64,000 bases of DNA, taken from Neptuniibacter halophilus. GTDB taxonomy: Bacteria > Pseudomonadota > Gammaproteobacteria > Pseudomonadales > Balneatricaceae. Numbering within the stretch: position 1 is the stretch's first letter; each line of letters opens with the position of its first letter. The stretch lies in contig NZ_AP027292.1 in assembly GCF_030295765.1 (NCBI RefSeq), positions 62,001-126,000 of the forward strand, in the 5' to 3' direction. A program made the translations under genes and the position numbers. Positions 36,538 through 44,994 of the stretch are shown one piece after another. The notes under the pieces were generated by a model that was not told the DNA's origin, did not search any database, and worked only from the letters and a program-made list of their open reading frames with translations.

Positions 36538-37767
36538 ATGGTACAAATCGTCACCACGCAACAGGTTGAAGGAATTATCCATTCGCAACTGGGTATTAGC
36601 CGCGCCAACTGGGAAGAACCAAGCATGATGGCCTATAGCCATCTGCATATGGACCGGATGATGCCGCTTACTCTGCTGGAGCCGGGCCCACACACTCAAC
36701 AGCTACCACGCACCACCCTGCCACTTAACATCTCCGACATGCTGTTCACTGATCCGTTTAATAACCGACCGATGAATGGTGAACAATTCCTCGACCGCCG
36801 CTTGTATAACGATGCTCTGCTGGTGTTCCACCGAGGTCAGGTGATCCATGAATCTTATCGTAATGGTATGCACCCTGATGATCATCATCTGCAGCATTCC
36901 ACCACCAAGTCCTTTATGGCCATGCTGGTAGGCATTGCCATTGATGAGGGTCAGATGTCAGCGGATGCACCGTTCACAACTTATATGCCAGAGCTGAAAG
37001 ATTTTCCGGCATGGCAGGAAGTGACCCTGCAACATGTCCTCGATATGGCTGTCGGCGTGGACTACCACGAAGATTACTCACGGGACGATTGTCCCTTCTT
37101 CCCTTACGCCCGTGCCGTCGGTTACTACCCGACAGAACCCGGAGAAGAACCGATCGGGACTAAAGCCTGGATGCTGGAAAACCTGATTAACCCAGTCAGC
37201 ACTCCCGGTACTCGGTTCAACTACTGTTCCCCCCTGACCAACGCTCTGGGTATGGCCGTTGCCAACGCATACCAGCGCCCCTGCCTGGAGCTGATTGAGG
37301 AGAAACTTTATCAACGTGTCGGCTGCGCCGAACCTGCCTGGGTAAATACCGATGGGCATGGTGTACCGATTATGGAAGGTCAGATGAGCCTGACACTGGA
37401 AGACTTTACCCGCTGGGCGCTGCTGATGCTTAATCAGGGACGCAACCTGAATGGCGATCAGGTGATCCCCGAAGCGTTTATCCATGACACGGTGGCAATC
37501 AGAGAATCCTCACGACAGGCTTTCTCAGGTGATCCGCTCAGTACACTCTTTGCTAACGGCCAGTACCGCAATCAGTTCTGGGTCCTGAATCCGGAACAGC
37601 ACCAGTTCAGTATGCTGGGTATTCATGGTCAGTTTGCCTGGTACGATCTGAACCGGGAACTGATGATCTGCGGCTATGGTTCCTACCCGGTGCAGGACGA
37701 GCCCTTGCTGAATATTATCCTCAACCAGCTTTGGTCACGTATCGCCGAAGCAACCGATAACCGCTAA
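36538..37767 (+). CDS. Serine hydrolase of the class C beta-lactamase fold
   Basis: A 409-residue protein preceded by TTAAGGT. The nucleophile motif S-x-x-K is STTK (S121-K124). The Tyr motif is Y229-C-S in FNYCSPLTNALG. An HGQ triad near residue 360 (LGIHGQFAWY) takes the place of KTG. There is no obvious signal peptide, unlike true beta-lactamases, so it is probably cytosolic, as in the 6-aminohexanoate-dimer hydrolase (NylB) and esterase branch. It may hydrolyse an amide or ester taken up by a system using the neighbouring polyamine-type binding protein. The substrate is inferred, not shown. Confidence 0.85.
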   Translation: MVQIVTTQQVEGIIHSQLGISRANWEEPSMMAYSHLHMDRMMPLTLLEPGPHTQQLPRTTLPLNISDMLFTDPFNNRPMNGEQFLDRRLYNDALLVFHRGQVIHESYRNGMHPDDHHLQHSTTKSFMAMLVGIAIDEGQMSADAPFTTYMPELKDFPAWQEVTLQHVLDMAVGVDYHEDYSRDDCPFFPYARAVGYYPTEPGEEPIGTKAWMLENLINPVSTPGTRFNYCSPLTNALGMAVANAYQRPCLELIEEKLYQRVGCAEPAWVNTDGHGVPIMEGQMSLTLEDFTRWALLMLNQGRNLNGDQVIPEAFIHDTVAIRESSRQAFSGDPLSTLFANGQYRNQFWVLNPEQHQFSMLGIHGQFAWYDLNRELMICGYGSYPVQDEPLLNIILNQLWSRIAEATDNR

Positions 37768-37781
37768 TCTCTTTGCCGGCC

Positions 37782-37818
37782 CAGGCCTGTAATAGTCTGC
37801 TGCGCTGCTACAGGCCTG
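37782..37818. terminator. Inverted repeat between convergent hydrolase and DUF2238 genes
   Basis: CAGGCCTGTA-N17-TACAGGCCTG, perfect 10-bp arms in the 63-bp convergent gap. It is probably a bidirectional transcription end signal, although no strong U-run follows. Confidence 0.55.
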
Positions 37819-37830
37819 AATAATCGCCGT

Positions 37831-38448
37831 TTAACTGATTTGCACCTGCTTCAACTGGCGGTTATGCAGTTTTGACAGGAACAGTAATGCACTGATCGCT
37901 CCCAGCAGTGCCAGCGCCATATCTGACTGGGTATCCCAGACATACCCCTGAGTACCGAGAAATGCCTCGGCCCCCTCACCGCTGGCCAGCGCAACCCACC
38001 ACTCAAGCAGTTCATAGAATGCGCTGAAAGCGAGGCAGACTGAGATCACAAACAATACGCACCATCCTTCACCGTTGACGACCTGTTTACGAATCAGGAT
38101 TTCACGCGCCAGCAGCGCAGGCACGAACCCCTGAAAGAAGTGCCCCACCTTGTCGTAATTGTTGCGCTCAGCCCCGAACAGACCATCAAACAGAGGCACT
38201 TCAGCGTAGGTATAGTGCCCTCCCACCATCAGCACCAGACAGTGCAACAGGATAAACAGGTAGAGCATCGGTGTGAGAGGAAAACGGCGGTAAGTGGTTA
38301 ACAGCAGCACGGCACCGAGCATCGCGGGCAGCACTTCGAGAAACCAGGTGAACTGATCTTTTGGGTTGATACCGGACCAGATAAGCCCGGCCGTAAAGAT
38401 AATTGCCCAGAGGTATTTAATAGCCTTTCCCTTTCTTAGCATACGCAA
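37831..38448 (-). CDS. DUF2238 (YjdF-like) membrane protein
   Basis: A 205-residue inner-membrane protein with about six helices. The conserved block HYTYAEVPLFD, followed by NYDKVGHFFQGFVPALLAREILIR and then FYELLEWWVAL and WDTQSDMALALLGA, is diagnostic of DUF2238/YjdF. The function is unknown; conserved His, Asp and Glu residues in or near membrane helices hint at a metal or lipid role. It follows a STAS gene on the same strand with a 29-base gap. Confidence 0.87.
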   Translation of the reverse strand: MRMLRKGKAIKYLWAIIFTAGLIWSGINPKDQFTWFLEVLPAMLGAVLLLTTYRRFPLTPMLYLFILLHCLVLMVGGHYTYAEVPLFDGLFGAERNNYDKVGHFFQGFVPALLAREILIRKQVVNGEGWCVLFVISVCLAFSAFYELLEWWVALASGEGAEAFLGTQGYVWDTQSDMALALLGAISALLFLSKLHNRQLKQVQIS

Positions 38449-38477
38449 CCGTTTCGCAGGCCATTACGATCGGGTTA

Positions 38478-38807
38478 CTACTCCTCCAGCAGATAGTCGG
38501 GACAAAGGCCCAGCACCTGCCGTGCGAATACCGTGGGCTGATTAAAACTGACCTTAGCCCCGCTGGCTTTAGCCTGATCTTTAAGGATGATCAGCATCGC
38601 CAGCCCCGAAGAATCCATCTCCTCCAGTTGACTCAGATCGACCTCGAAATGGCTCGAGGTACCGAGCTGGTCGATGTAAGCATTGCGGAACCAACCGTAT
38701 TGGTCAAATTTAAGCTGTTTGCCTACATCAATTCTAATCGTTTGTTTTTCGTTTGTTTCCGGGTGCCGCTCTGATAGTTGTCGTCTCATTTGGTGTGTAA
38801 AGAACAC
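38478..38807 (-). CDS. Single-domain STAS protein
   Basis: A 109-residue protein with a probable GTG start 4 bases after GGAAGG; an ATG 6 codons later lacks a site. The core HFEVDLSQLEEMDSSGLAMLIILKDQAKASGAKVSF has the DSSGL motif of anti-sigma-factor antagonists, with the serine that can be phosphorylated. The C-terminal VFARQVLGLCPDYLL fits. No cognate anti-sigma kinase or phosphatase is adjacent. A related use in gammaproteobacteria is with the HsbR/HsbA-type surface-behaviour switch, but that is only an analogy. Confidence 0.8.
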   Translation of the reverse strand: MFFTHQMRRQLSERHPETNEKQTIRIDVGKQLKFDQYGWFRNAYIDQLGTSSHFEVDLSQLEEMDSSGLAMLIILKDQAKASGAKVSFNQPTVFARQVLGLCPDYLLEE

Positions 38808-39506
38808 CGCACCTTCCCTTTAGCCGGGCCCCATCTGCGGTGTTCACAGTCCTTTATATTATTTTTGTTTGACCGGTCAGCGAACTGTAAAGCCCCTCCC
38901 GGAGTTCCGTCGTTAATTCCCTTGCCGGTCTTATTCAAATTGCCGGCATCTGTTTAAATACAACTTATTGTATTAAACGGAAGACCAATAAACTTACAGA
39001 TTGAAGGGTTATAGTCAAGCGATTACTGATCTATTTTCCTGTTTGATAATCACCCGACAGACAAGCACTCTCTACGTCGAAACAACGGCAGTGGATCAGA
39101 GGAAACCTGCTTCGCCGATCTGGCGAATATCCACGATAATCAGCGTTATAGCCGCCCTGTTAAAAGTTGGGTGCGCAAATAGCGGCGGTACCTTCTTGCG
39201 ACCTTGCGACTACGGATTACCCCTGCCAATAACAGAGTTGATTTCAGCTTATAAGGTGAAAGGTGGAACGGTGAAAAGATGAGAAGCTGACGCATAACCC
39301 GGGCGACAACACAGCGCAGTAAAATTGCCAACCCGATTGCAAATACCGAACGGAAAATTACCCTCTGAGCAGCCCATCAGCGGACGCTTCAGATCAGAGA
39401 AGAGGAGAGAAGAGAATAAAACAACAGGAAAAGAAGGCGGAAACGCCTCAGAAAAAAGCTATCGGATAGAACCCTCCGCCCGCTGGCGAAGGGTTCTACC
39501 ACAAAA
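38808..39506. other. 699-bp intergenic region between STAS gene and purK
   Basis: I see no supportable gene. Short open frames here have no ribosome site or recognisable product. The right end holds the purEK terminator (39434-39497). Before it lies a purine-rich tract (39397-39445, mainly GA). The left part carries the STAS promoter. No tRNA, repeat array or riboswitch was recognised. Confidence 0.5.
39468..39497 (-). terminator. purEK operon terminator
   Basis: Stem AGAACCCT/AGGGTTCT with a GC-rich inner loop, starting about 10 bases past the purK stop on the minus strand. It is followed within 15 bases by a TTTTTT run. A second small stem, GAGGCG-tttc-CGCCTT, lies just beyond at 39434-39449. 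Confidence 0.8.
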
Positions 39507-40613
39507 TCAATCCTGATAGATCGATTCTTTCAGGCTAAGCATCTGCTGCTCAAGACGCCCACGGTCGATATCCCATAGATTGATATGACCGACTTTACGA
39601 CCCGGACGGATCGATTTGTTATACAGGTGAACCTGAACATTGCCGCGGCAAGGCAGGTCTTTATCGACCTCTTTACCCAGCAGGTTGACCATTGCCGTAT
39701 GACAAACCGGATTTGTTTCGCCCAGTGGCTGATCCGTAATACCCAGCAGATGGTTAGCGAACTGGCTGCACACTCCGGCAGCCTGAGTCCAGTGACCACT
39801 GTTGTGTACGCGTGGCGCCATCTCATTCACCAGCAGACGCTGATCCTGAGTCACAAAGAACTCAACGGAGAGAACTCCGGTGTAATCCAGTGCATCGAGA
39901 ATTTTCTGAGTGATCTGCTGCGCTTCTGCTTTCAGTGCATCGTCAGCAAAAGCAGCCGGCGCGATGGAGGTAAGCAGAATGCCATTCTCATGGTGGTTCT
40001 CAGCCGCCGGATAAAAGGCACAACGGCCATCCGCAGCGCGTACCGAAACCGTAGAGATTTCACGTTCAAAGCTGATCACGCCTTCAACGATATATTCCAT
40101 GCTGACCTGATTTTCTTCCAGCCAGGTATCCAGATCTTCCTGCGTTTTCAGGCGCCACTGGCCACGACCATCATACCCCTGCTGACAGGATTTAATGATC
40201 ACTGGCAGACCAACCTCGGCCACACCTTTCGCCACCGAATCAGCACAGTCCGCCAGCGCAAAAGGTGCTGTCGGTACGCCGATATCGCGGAGGAAAGATT
40301 TCTCTACGCCACGGTGCTTACACTTCTCAATTGCTTCCGGCGACGGATACACGTTACAGAACTGCTGAACATCACGCAGCATATCGGTATCCACGTCTTC
40401 ACGCTCTACGGTCACTACCGCAGGCTCGCCCAGTGCCTTAAACAACGCTTCACCACGAAGACTGTCAGGTACTTCAACGATTTCACCCAGACCTTCTACC
40501 GGCTGAACACTCTCACCGGGAAATGCGGCAAACGTGAAGGTATAACCCATTCTCCAGCCATCGAGTGCCATCATTCGCGCTAACTGACCGCAACCGATGA
40601 TCGCAATGTGCAT
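39507..40613 (-). CDS. purK: 5-(carboxyamino)imidazole ribonucleotide synthase
   Basis: A 368-residue ATP-grasp enzyme opening IAIIGCGQLARMMALDGWRMG, the PurK signature. ATP-grasp stretches include LPVIIKSCQQGYDGRGQWRL and ERE(I)STVSVR. The C-terminal LVNEMAPRVHNSGHWTQAA is strongly conserved. It carboxylates AIR with bicarbonate and ATP in de novo purine synthesis. Its ATG shares a base with the purE stop, so the pair is translationally coupled. Identity is secure. Confidence 0.97.
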   Translation of the reverse strand: MHIAIIGCGQLARMMALDGWRMGYTFTFAAFPGESVQPVEGLGEIVEVPDSLRGEALFKALGEPAVVTVEREDVDTDMLRDVQQFCNVYPSPEAIEKCKHRGVEKSFLRDIGVPTAPFALADCADSVAKGVAEVGLPVIIKSCQQGYDGRGQWRLKTQEDLDTWLEENQVSMEYIVEGVISFEREISTVSVRAADGRCAFYPAAENHHENGILLTSIAPAAFADDALKAEAQQITQKILDALDYTGVLSVEFFVTQDQRLLVNEMAPRVHNSGHWTQAAGVCSQFANHLLGITDQPLGETNPVCHTAMVNLLGKEVDKDLPCRGNVQVHLYNKSIRPGRKVGHINLWDIDRGRLEQQMLSLKESIYQD

Positions 40614-41095
40614 TATTCAACCTCCTGCGGGATAGCGTCGGTTTGTTTGGTTCTCCACTCGACCAGACGCTGGCTCAGTGCAGGATCTTTCAGGGCCAGC
40701 ATCTGGCACGCCAGCAGACCTGCATTGTAAGCACCTGCGGCTCCAATTGCCTGACAGGCAACCGCTACACCACGAGGCATCTGTACCATGGACATCAGGC
40801 TGTCCATACCTTTCAGGTTTTTACTGGCAACGGGAACCGCGATAACCGGCAGATGAGTCATCGCAGCCGCCATGCCCGCCAGGTGAGCTGCACCGCCCGC
40901 ACCGGCAATAATCACTTCAACACCTTCGTTGTGTGCGTTGGTTGCGAACTCGTACAAACGGCCCGGGGTCCGGTGTGCGGAAACCACTTTTGCTTCATAG
41001 GGTACGCCCAACTCCTCCAGCAGGATGGTTGCTTCCTGCATGGTAGGCCAATCGGACTGAGAGCCCATAATGATGCTTACCTGAACATTGCTCAT
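40613..41095 (-). CDS. purE: 5-(carboxyamino)imidazole ribonucleotide mutase
   Basis: A 160-residue class I PurE. The N-terminal [17 protein letters not shown], the [13 protein letters not shown] block and the [19 protein letters not shown] loop hold the substrate-binding serine, aspartate and catalytic histidine. It moves the carboxylate of N5-CAIR to give CAIR, directly after PurK. It is the first gene of the operon. I did not find a clear PurR box in the upstream leader. Confidence 0.97.
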   Translation of the reverse strand: MSNVQVSIIMGSQSDWPTMQEATILLEELGVPYEAKVVSAHRTPGRLYEFATNAHNEGVEVIIAGAGGAAHLAGMAAAMTHLPVIAVPVASKNLKGMDSLMSMVQMPRGVAVACQAIGAAGAYNAGLLACQMLALKDPALSQRLVEWRTKQTDAIPQEVE

Positions 41096-41939
41096 TAAAT
41101 CTACCTTAAAGTTAAATCATGACATCATGCCGACCGACAGCGCCCGATGAACCGGGCTTCCGGCTGAATAGCGCACGGAAATAAGGTCGTCAGCGACGAA
41201 GTAATCGACGAGCTGAGATTTGCACAGTTGGGTCTGCCCTGATTGCGGTAAGACCACAAAAAACACAAACATTCGCCTCAGGGGCAGCCACAACAGCCCC
41301 GGCAAATCTCCAGCAAATCAGAAACTACGCCACCCGGCATAGCTCCCACTAGCGGCACCACTACCCAAAAAGGCGGTTAAAGAACCATACCCTCTGAGCA
41401 GATTCAACCCTGATGTCGCAACTCGTACTATCTCCGGCAGAAAGAGTGCCTGCACTCCAACAAAAACCGGCTGCCGAAGAGGGGCATAATTTTACCGTTT
41501 CGTCCCCCTGCCCACCAGCCGATTAAAACAATGCCAGGCAGAAATCCACGTCCCCTCAACCAGGCGGGCCATTATAAATAAGAATGAAGCTAAGTCCTAG
41601 GGAACCGACGAAGAAGTCCTGTGTAACTTGCCCCGGGGGGCCTCTTTACACGGCGATTGTGTCAACCGGCCACAGAACGATGTGAAGAATTGATACAACG
41701 CAAACAAACAAGCCCGATAACAGAAAACAATCAATCCCGGCCAAGTGCATTGGTTTACACCCAACGCATATTTTTCCAACCGGCAGAAAACCTGATGAAC
41801 AATTGCCAGAGCGCCGGCTGGGCATCTGCAGCAACTTAGGCTAACCTAAACGGAGACACGGCCACAGGCCCACTAACAACCTGTTTACACACGACTTTTC
41901 GCACATATTCAGGTGTTCATCTGCAGAGGTTAGGGATAA
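41096..41939. other. 844-bp intergenic region between purE and rimB
   Basis: Divergent promoters for purE and the rimB-rimK pair must lie here. No gene is supported on either strand. Visible structure: GCCCG-atgaa-CGGGC-type hairpin near 41141-41159 in the purE leader; TTAGG-ctaa-CCTAA at 41836-41849; and TTTACAC repeated at 41645, 41754 and 41884, with an inverted GTGTAA at 41621. No tRNA or known riboswitch was recognised. Confidence 0.5.
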
Positions 41940-42386
41940 ATGACAGAAAACAAGCAGAAGTTACTGGTTGGTGCACTGGAATGCTGCGATCTGCCGGATC
42001 TGGAACTTTCCGGCGTTCAGATGCGCGTCGATACCGGCGCTGCCACATCGTCACTGCACGTCGACAATATCGAAGAATTTACCAAAGACGGCAAACGCTG
42101 GGTTAACTTTGATATCCATCCGGATGTTCACAACGTTGACCGTGTGGTGAATAAGTCGCTGCTGCTCAAAGGTAAGAAGGTGGTGAAAAGTTCTACCGCC
42201 GACCGGGAAAAGCGCTTTGTGATAAAGACTATAATTCAGTTAGGCGGACGCGAATGGCCGATCAAACTGACCCTGACTGACCGCTCCAGCATGCAGAATC
42301 TGATGCTGTTGGGGCGGGAAGCGATGACCGATCATATTCTGGTTGATCCCAGCCGGGAGTTTCTGGTTTCCGATGACCCGGTCTGA
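41940..42386 (+). CDS. rimB: RimB-like ATP-dependent zinc protease family protein
   Basis: A 148-residue protein of the 'putative ATP-dependent zinc protease' family (retropepsin-like fold). MRVDTGAATSSLHVDNIEEF carries the aspartic-protease-like DTGA motif near residue 30, and LLGREAMTDHILVDPSREFL is conserved at the C-terminus. In Pseudomonas the homologue RimB works with RimK, trimming glutamates that RimK adds to ribosomal protein S6. Here it lies 80 bases upstream of rimK on the same strand, the same pairing, without a RimA-type EAL gene next to it. An AGGTTAGGG site precedes the ATG. Confidence 0.82.
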   Translation: MTENKQKLLVGALECCDLPDLELSGVQMRVDTGAATSSLHVDNIEEFTKDGKRWVNFDIHPDVHNVDRVVNKSLLLKGKKVVKSSTADREKRFVIKTIIQLGGREWPIKLTLTDRSSMQNLMLLGREAMTDHILVDPSREFLVSDDPV

Positions 42387-42466
42387 TCAACCCCTTGGCC
42401 CGGTGAGCCCAAACATTTTCAGTACCTGACGGATCAACCCGCCAGACATATCAGGAAAGCATTACC

Positions 42467-43678
42467 ATGAAACTAGCAATACTCTCGTGCGGCCCGAACT
42501 CCTACAGCACACAGCGCCTGAAAGAGGCCGCTCTCCAGCGAGGACACGACGTTAAGGTGCTGAATACCCTTAAATTTGCGATTGATCTGCAGCGTGGCAC
42601 CCCTGCCCTGCACTTCCGCCAGAAAGCACTCAGCGAATACGATGCAGTGCTGCCGAGAATTGGCGCGTCAATCACCTACTATGGCACCGCAGTCGTACGC
42701 CAGTTTCAGGAGATGGATGTGTTCTGTGCCAATACTGCACATGGCATCAACAACTCCCGCGACAAACTGCGCAGCCTGCAGCTACTGAGCCGGCATCATA
42801 TCGGCATCCCGCGTACTGCGTTTGTGCGCGATAAAAAAGATGTACTGCCTGCGATTGAACGTGTCGGTGGCGCGCCGGTCATCATCAAACTGATCGAAGG
42901 TACTCAGGGCATCGGTGTCCTGCTGGCGGAATCCGTAACCACGGCAGAATCGATCATCGAACTGCTACAGAGTCAGAAACAGAACGTGCTCATTCAGAAA
43001 TTTGTGGCCGAAAGTAAAGGTAAGGATATCCGTGCCATCGTGGTTGGCGACCGGGTCGTTGCCGCCATGCGCCGCGTTGCACAGGGACAGGAGTTCCGCA
43101 GCAACGTGCATCGTGGCGGTATTGCTGAAGCGGTGGAACTGAGCGACGAATATAAAGAGACCGCTGTGCGTGCAGCCCAGATCATGGGCTTGCAGGTAGC
43201 CGGGGTTGATATGCTTGAGAGCCAGACCGGCCCACAGGTGATGGAAGTGAACTCCTCCCCGGGTCTGGAAGGCATTGAAACCTGTACCGGACTGGATGTG
43301 GCCGGTGCGATTATCGAGTACATTGCAGCGCAGGTGGATTTCCCTGAGATCGACGTGCGCCAGCGCCTGACCGTCAGTAAGGGTTACGGTGTTGGTGAAA
43401 TATATGTGCCTGAAGGTTCTAAGTTTGTCGGTAAAACCATTGTTGAGACCCAGCTTAATGAGAAGGACATTAACGTCCTGACCCTTTACCGGGGCAACAA
43501 AGTGATTCCAAACCCCCGTAAAGACCGGGTACTGGAAGCTGAAGACAAACTGCTCTGTTTCGGTAAGATGGAATCGATGCGCGAGATGATCCCGGCGAAA
43601 ACCCGTCGCCGCCGCAGCCCGACCGTGGCCGACCTGCCCGACTCACTGCCGGAAGCCACAGGTCCGGAAGACGCCTGA
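42467..43678 (+). CDS. rimK: RimK alpha-L-glutamate ligase with C-terminal RCK_C-like extension
   Basis: A 403-residue protein. Residues 1-290 are a typical RimK: KLAILSCGPNSYSTQRLKEAA at the N-terminus, then ATP-grasp motifs IKLIEGTQGIGVLLAE, IQKFVAESKGKDIRAIVVG and MEVNSSPGLEGIE. RimK adds glutamate residues to ribosomal protein S6. The usual E. coli length is about 300. Here about 75 extra residues (VGEIYVPEGSKFVGKTI, LYRGNKVIPNPRKDRVLEAEDKLLCFG) have the pattern of a TrkA_C/RCK_C domain, a small ligand-binding module. A basic-then-acidic tail follows (KTRRRRSP). The extension could make activity responsive to a nucleotide signal; that is inference. Confidence 0.93.
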   Translation: MKLAILSCGPNSYSTQRLKEAALQRGHDVKVLNTLKFAIDLQRGTPALHFRQKALSEYDAVLPRIGASITYYGTAVVRQFQEMDVFCANTAHGINNSRDKLRSLQLLSRHHIGIPRTAFVRDKKDVLPAIERVGGAPVIIKLIEGTQGIGVLLAESVTTAESIIELLQSQKQNVLIQKFVAESKGKDIRAIVVGDRVVAAMRRVAQGQEFRSNVHRGGIAEAVELSDEYKETAVRAAQIMGLQVAGVDMLESQTGPQVMEVNSSPGLEGIETCTGLDVAGAIIEYIAAQVDFPEIDVRQRLTVSKGYGVGEIYVPEGSKFVGKTIVETQLNEKDINVLTLYRGNKVIPNPRKDRVLEAEDKLLCFGKMESMREMIPAKTRRRRSPTVADLPDSLPEATGPEDA

Positions 43679-43831
43679 TCCTGTTAAAAGCGACCTGATC
43701 ACAGCTCCCGAAACCGACCTCCCGACGCCCCTGCGCCGGGAGGCCACTCCACGGCACTCCCCCAGCCTCTCCCGGCCCCACTTAATTCCCTGAACGTGCC
43801 TGCGTTACTTCTGCCGGTTTTAACCCCGCTA

Positions 43832-43860
43832 TTGACATGATGATCATCATGCGAGATTCT
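43832..43860 (+). promoter_or_regulatory. Promoter with palindromic operator, upstream of the TetR gene
   Basis: A consensus -35 TTGACA (43832-43837) is spaced 17 bp from a weak -10 GATTCT (43855-43860). A perfect 16-bp palindrome, CATGATGATCATCATG (43836-43851), fills the spacer. A repressor bound there would block RNA polymerase. Confidence 0.65.
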
Positions 43861-43864
43861 AATT

Positions 43865-43884
43865 CGCATGACGACCATCATGCG
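43865..43884. promoter_or_regulatory. Second copy of the TetR-type operator
   Basis: CGCATGACGACCATCATGCG is an imperfect 20-bp palindrome with the same half-site (GCATGAT) as the upstream 16-bp palindrome. The centres are 31 bp, three helical turns, apart. It lies 8 bases before the TetR start. Two such boxes next to a TetR gene strongly suggest autorepression. Confidence 0.65.
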
Positions 43885-43892
43885 AGGTTACC

Positions 43893-44528
43893 ATGACGCT
43901 CAGAGCAGATATGAAACAGCAATCGCGGGACAAAATTCTCAGCGCTGCTGGACAGAGAATGCGGATTGAGGGGCTGGACGGATCCGGTATTGCAGCAGTA
44001 ATGAAAGATGCCGGCCTCACCCACGGCGCGTTTTATTCGCATTTCAAAAACAAAGATGAAATGCTTCGCGATGCGCTGCATACCGCACTGGACGATAACC
44101 GCAAGCGCTGGATAGGACGGCCGAAAAAAGAACCTTGGTCACAACGCCTGGCCCGTCTGGCGAAACGCTACCTGACCCCAGGCCACCGTAACGATCTGAG
44201 TAACAGTTGTGCACTTGCCTCGCTGTGTTCGGAAGCCGCCCGCAGCAACGATGCTTTTCGGCAAAACTACGAAAAAGAGCTGCTTAAGTCGCTGACTGCA
44301 GTCTGTGGCGAAGCGTTCTCTGAAACAGATAAAGACCGTTCTCAACAATCACTGGCCTTTATGTCCCTGATCATCGGCTCACTGGTGTTATCCCGTGCCG
44401 TGTATTCAGAAGAATTATCTGACCGCTTACTGCAGGCAGGTCAGGCAACCGCTGAACGCCTGTCAGCAGATATAAACCCGCAACCAGAAAATCAAACCGC
44501 ACCCACAGCGGAGAAAGACCATGAATAA
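43893..44528 (+). CDS. TetR/AcrR-family transcriptional repressor
   Basis: A 211-residue regulator starting after GAGG. The N-terminal HTH shows SRDKILSAAGQRMRIEGLDGSGIAAVMKDAGLTHGAFYSHFKNKDEML, a normal TetR domain (residues about 10-57). The C-terminal ligand domain (SNSCALASLCSEAARSNDAFR) resembles TetR_C members linked to exporters. It is followed by, and overlaps by 8 bases, a small DMT transporter gene, so the two form a repressor-exporter operon under the double palindromic promoter. Confidence 0.9.
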   Translation: MTLRADMKQQSRDKILSAAGQRMRIEGLDGSGIAAVMKDAGLTHGAFYSHFKNKDEMLRDALHTALDDNRKRWIGRPKKEPWSQRLARLAKRYLTPGHRNDLSNSCALASLCSEAARSNDAFRQNYEKELLKSLTAVCGEAFSETDKDRSQQSLAFMSLIIGSLVLSRAVYSEELSDRLLQAGQATAERLSADINPQPENQTAPTAEKDHE

Positions 44529-44985
44529 CTCACTGACCTATGCTCTGTTTATGTTACTCGCCGGTATCGGTATCCCTACGATGGCCACGCTCAACGGCGG
44601 CCTCGGCAGCAAACTGCTCAGTTCAACGCTGGCTACCACCATCTCACTGGCGGTTGGCTTCACCGTGGCGGTTATCTACCTGTTCGCAACTGAAGGGGTA
44701 CCCAGCAAGCTTGTCGCCGCCGACACGCCGGTTTATTACTATCTGGGCGGATTCTGCGTGGCGTTTTATATCATCAGCGTCACCTGGATTGCGCCACGCT
44801 TCGGCATCTCCAATGCCATCGCTTTTGCCCTGCTTGGACAACTGATCGCCATGAGCGCTATCGACCACTTCGGCCTGCTGGGCGCTCAACAATCCACAAT
44901 CGGATTACAACGGATCATTGGACTGGGCCTGATGGCGGCAGGTGTTTTTCTGGTCCTCAACAAAACCACCCCTGCCACCGTGTAA
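44521..44985 (+). CDS. Small DMT-superfamily transporter (DUF606/YdcZ-like)
   Basis: A 154-residue membrane protein with five predicted helices, typical of the DUF606/YdcZ half-size drug/metabolite transporters. LAGIGIPTMATLNGGLGSKLLSS at the N-terminus and IGLGLMAAGVFLVLNK at the end are characteristic. It starts within the last codons of the TetR gene, with GGAGAAAG as ribosome site. As a half-size unit it would function as a dimer. It probably exports the compound sensed by the TetR protein. Confidence 0.85.
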   Translation: MNNSLTYALFMLLAGIGIPTMATLNGGLGSKLLSSTLATTISLAVGFTVAVIYLFATEGVPSKLVAADTPVYYYLGGFCVAFYIISVTWIAPRFGISNAIAFALLGQLIAMSAIDHFGLLGAQQSTIGLQRIIGLGLMAAGVFLVLNKTTPATV

Positions 44986-44994
44986 CGCACCGGG

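Noticed and set aside
36538..37767. Annotation of the serine hydrolase as an AmpC beta-lactamase
   Set aside because: There is no signal peptide, and the third motif is HGQ rather than KTG, so antibiotic hydrolysis is not supported.
39001..39282. 93-codon plus-strand frame in the STAS-purK gap
   Set aside because: No ribosome site, atypical composition and no recognisable motif.
39397..39445. Purine-rich GA tract as a simple repeat or CRISPR-like element
   Set aside because: It is only a composition bias of about 50 bases without a repeating unit.
39585..40583. 332-codon plus-strand frame
   Set aside because: Antisense to purK, which is certain; the antisense product has no recognisable features.
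41597..41834. Short overlapping frames of about 60 codons in the purE-rimB gap
   Set aside because: Too short, no ribosome sites, composition unlike neighbouring genes.
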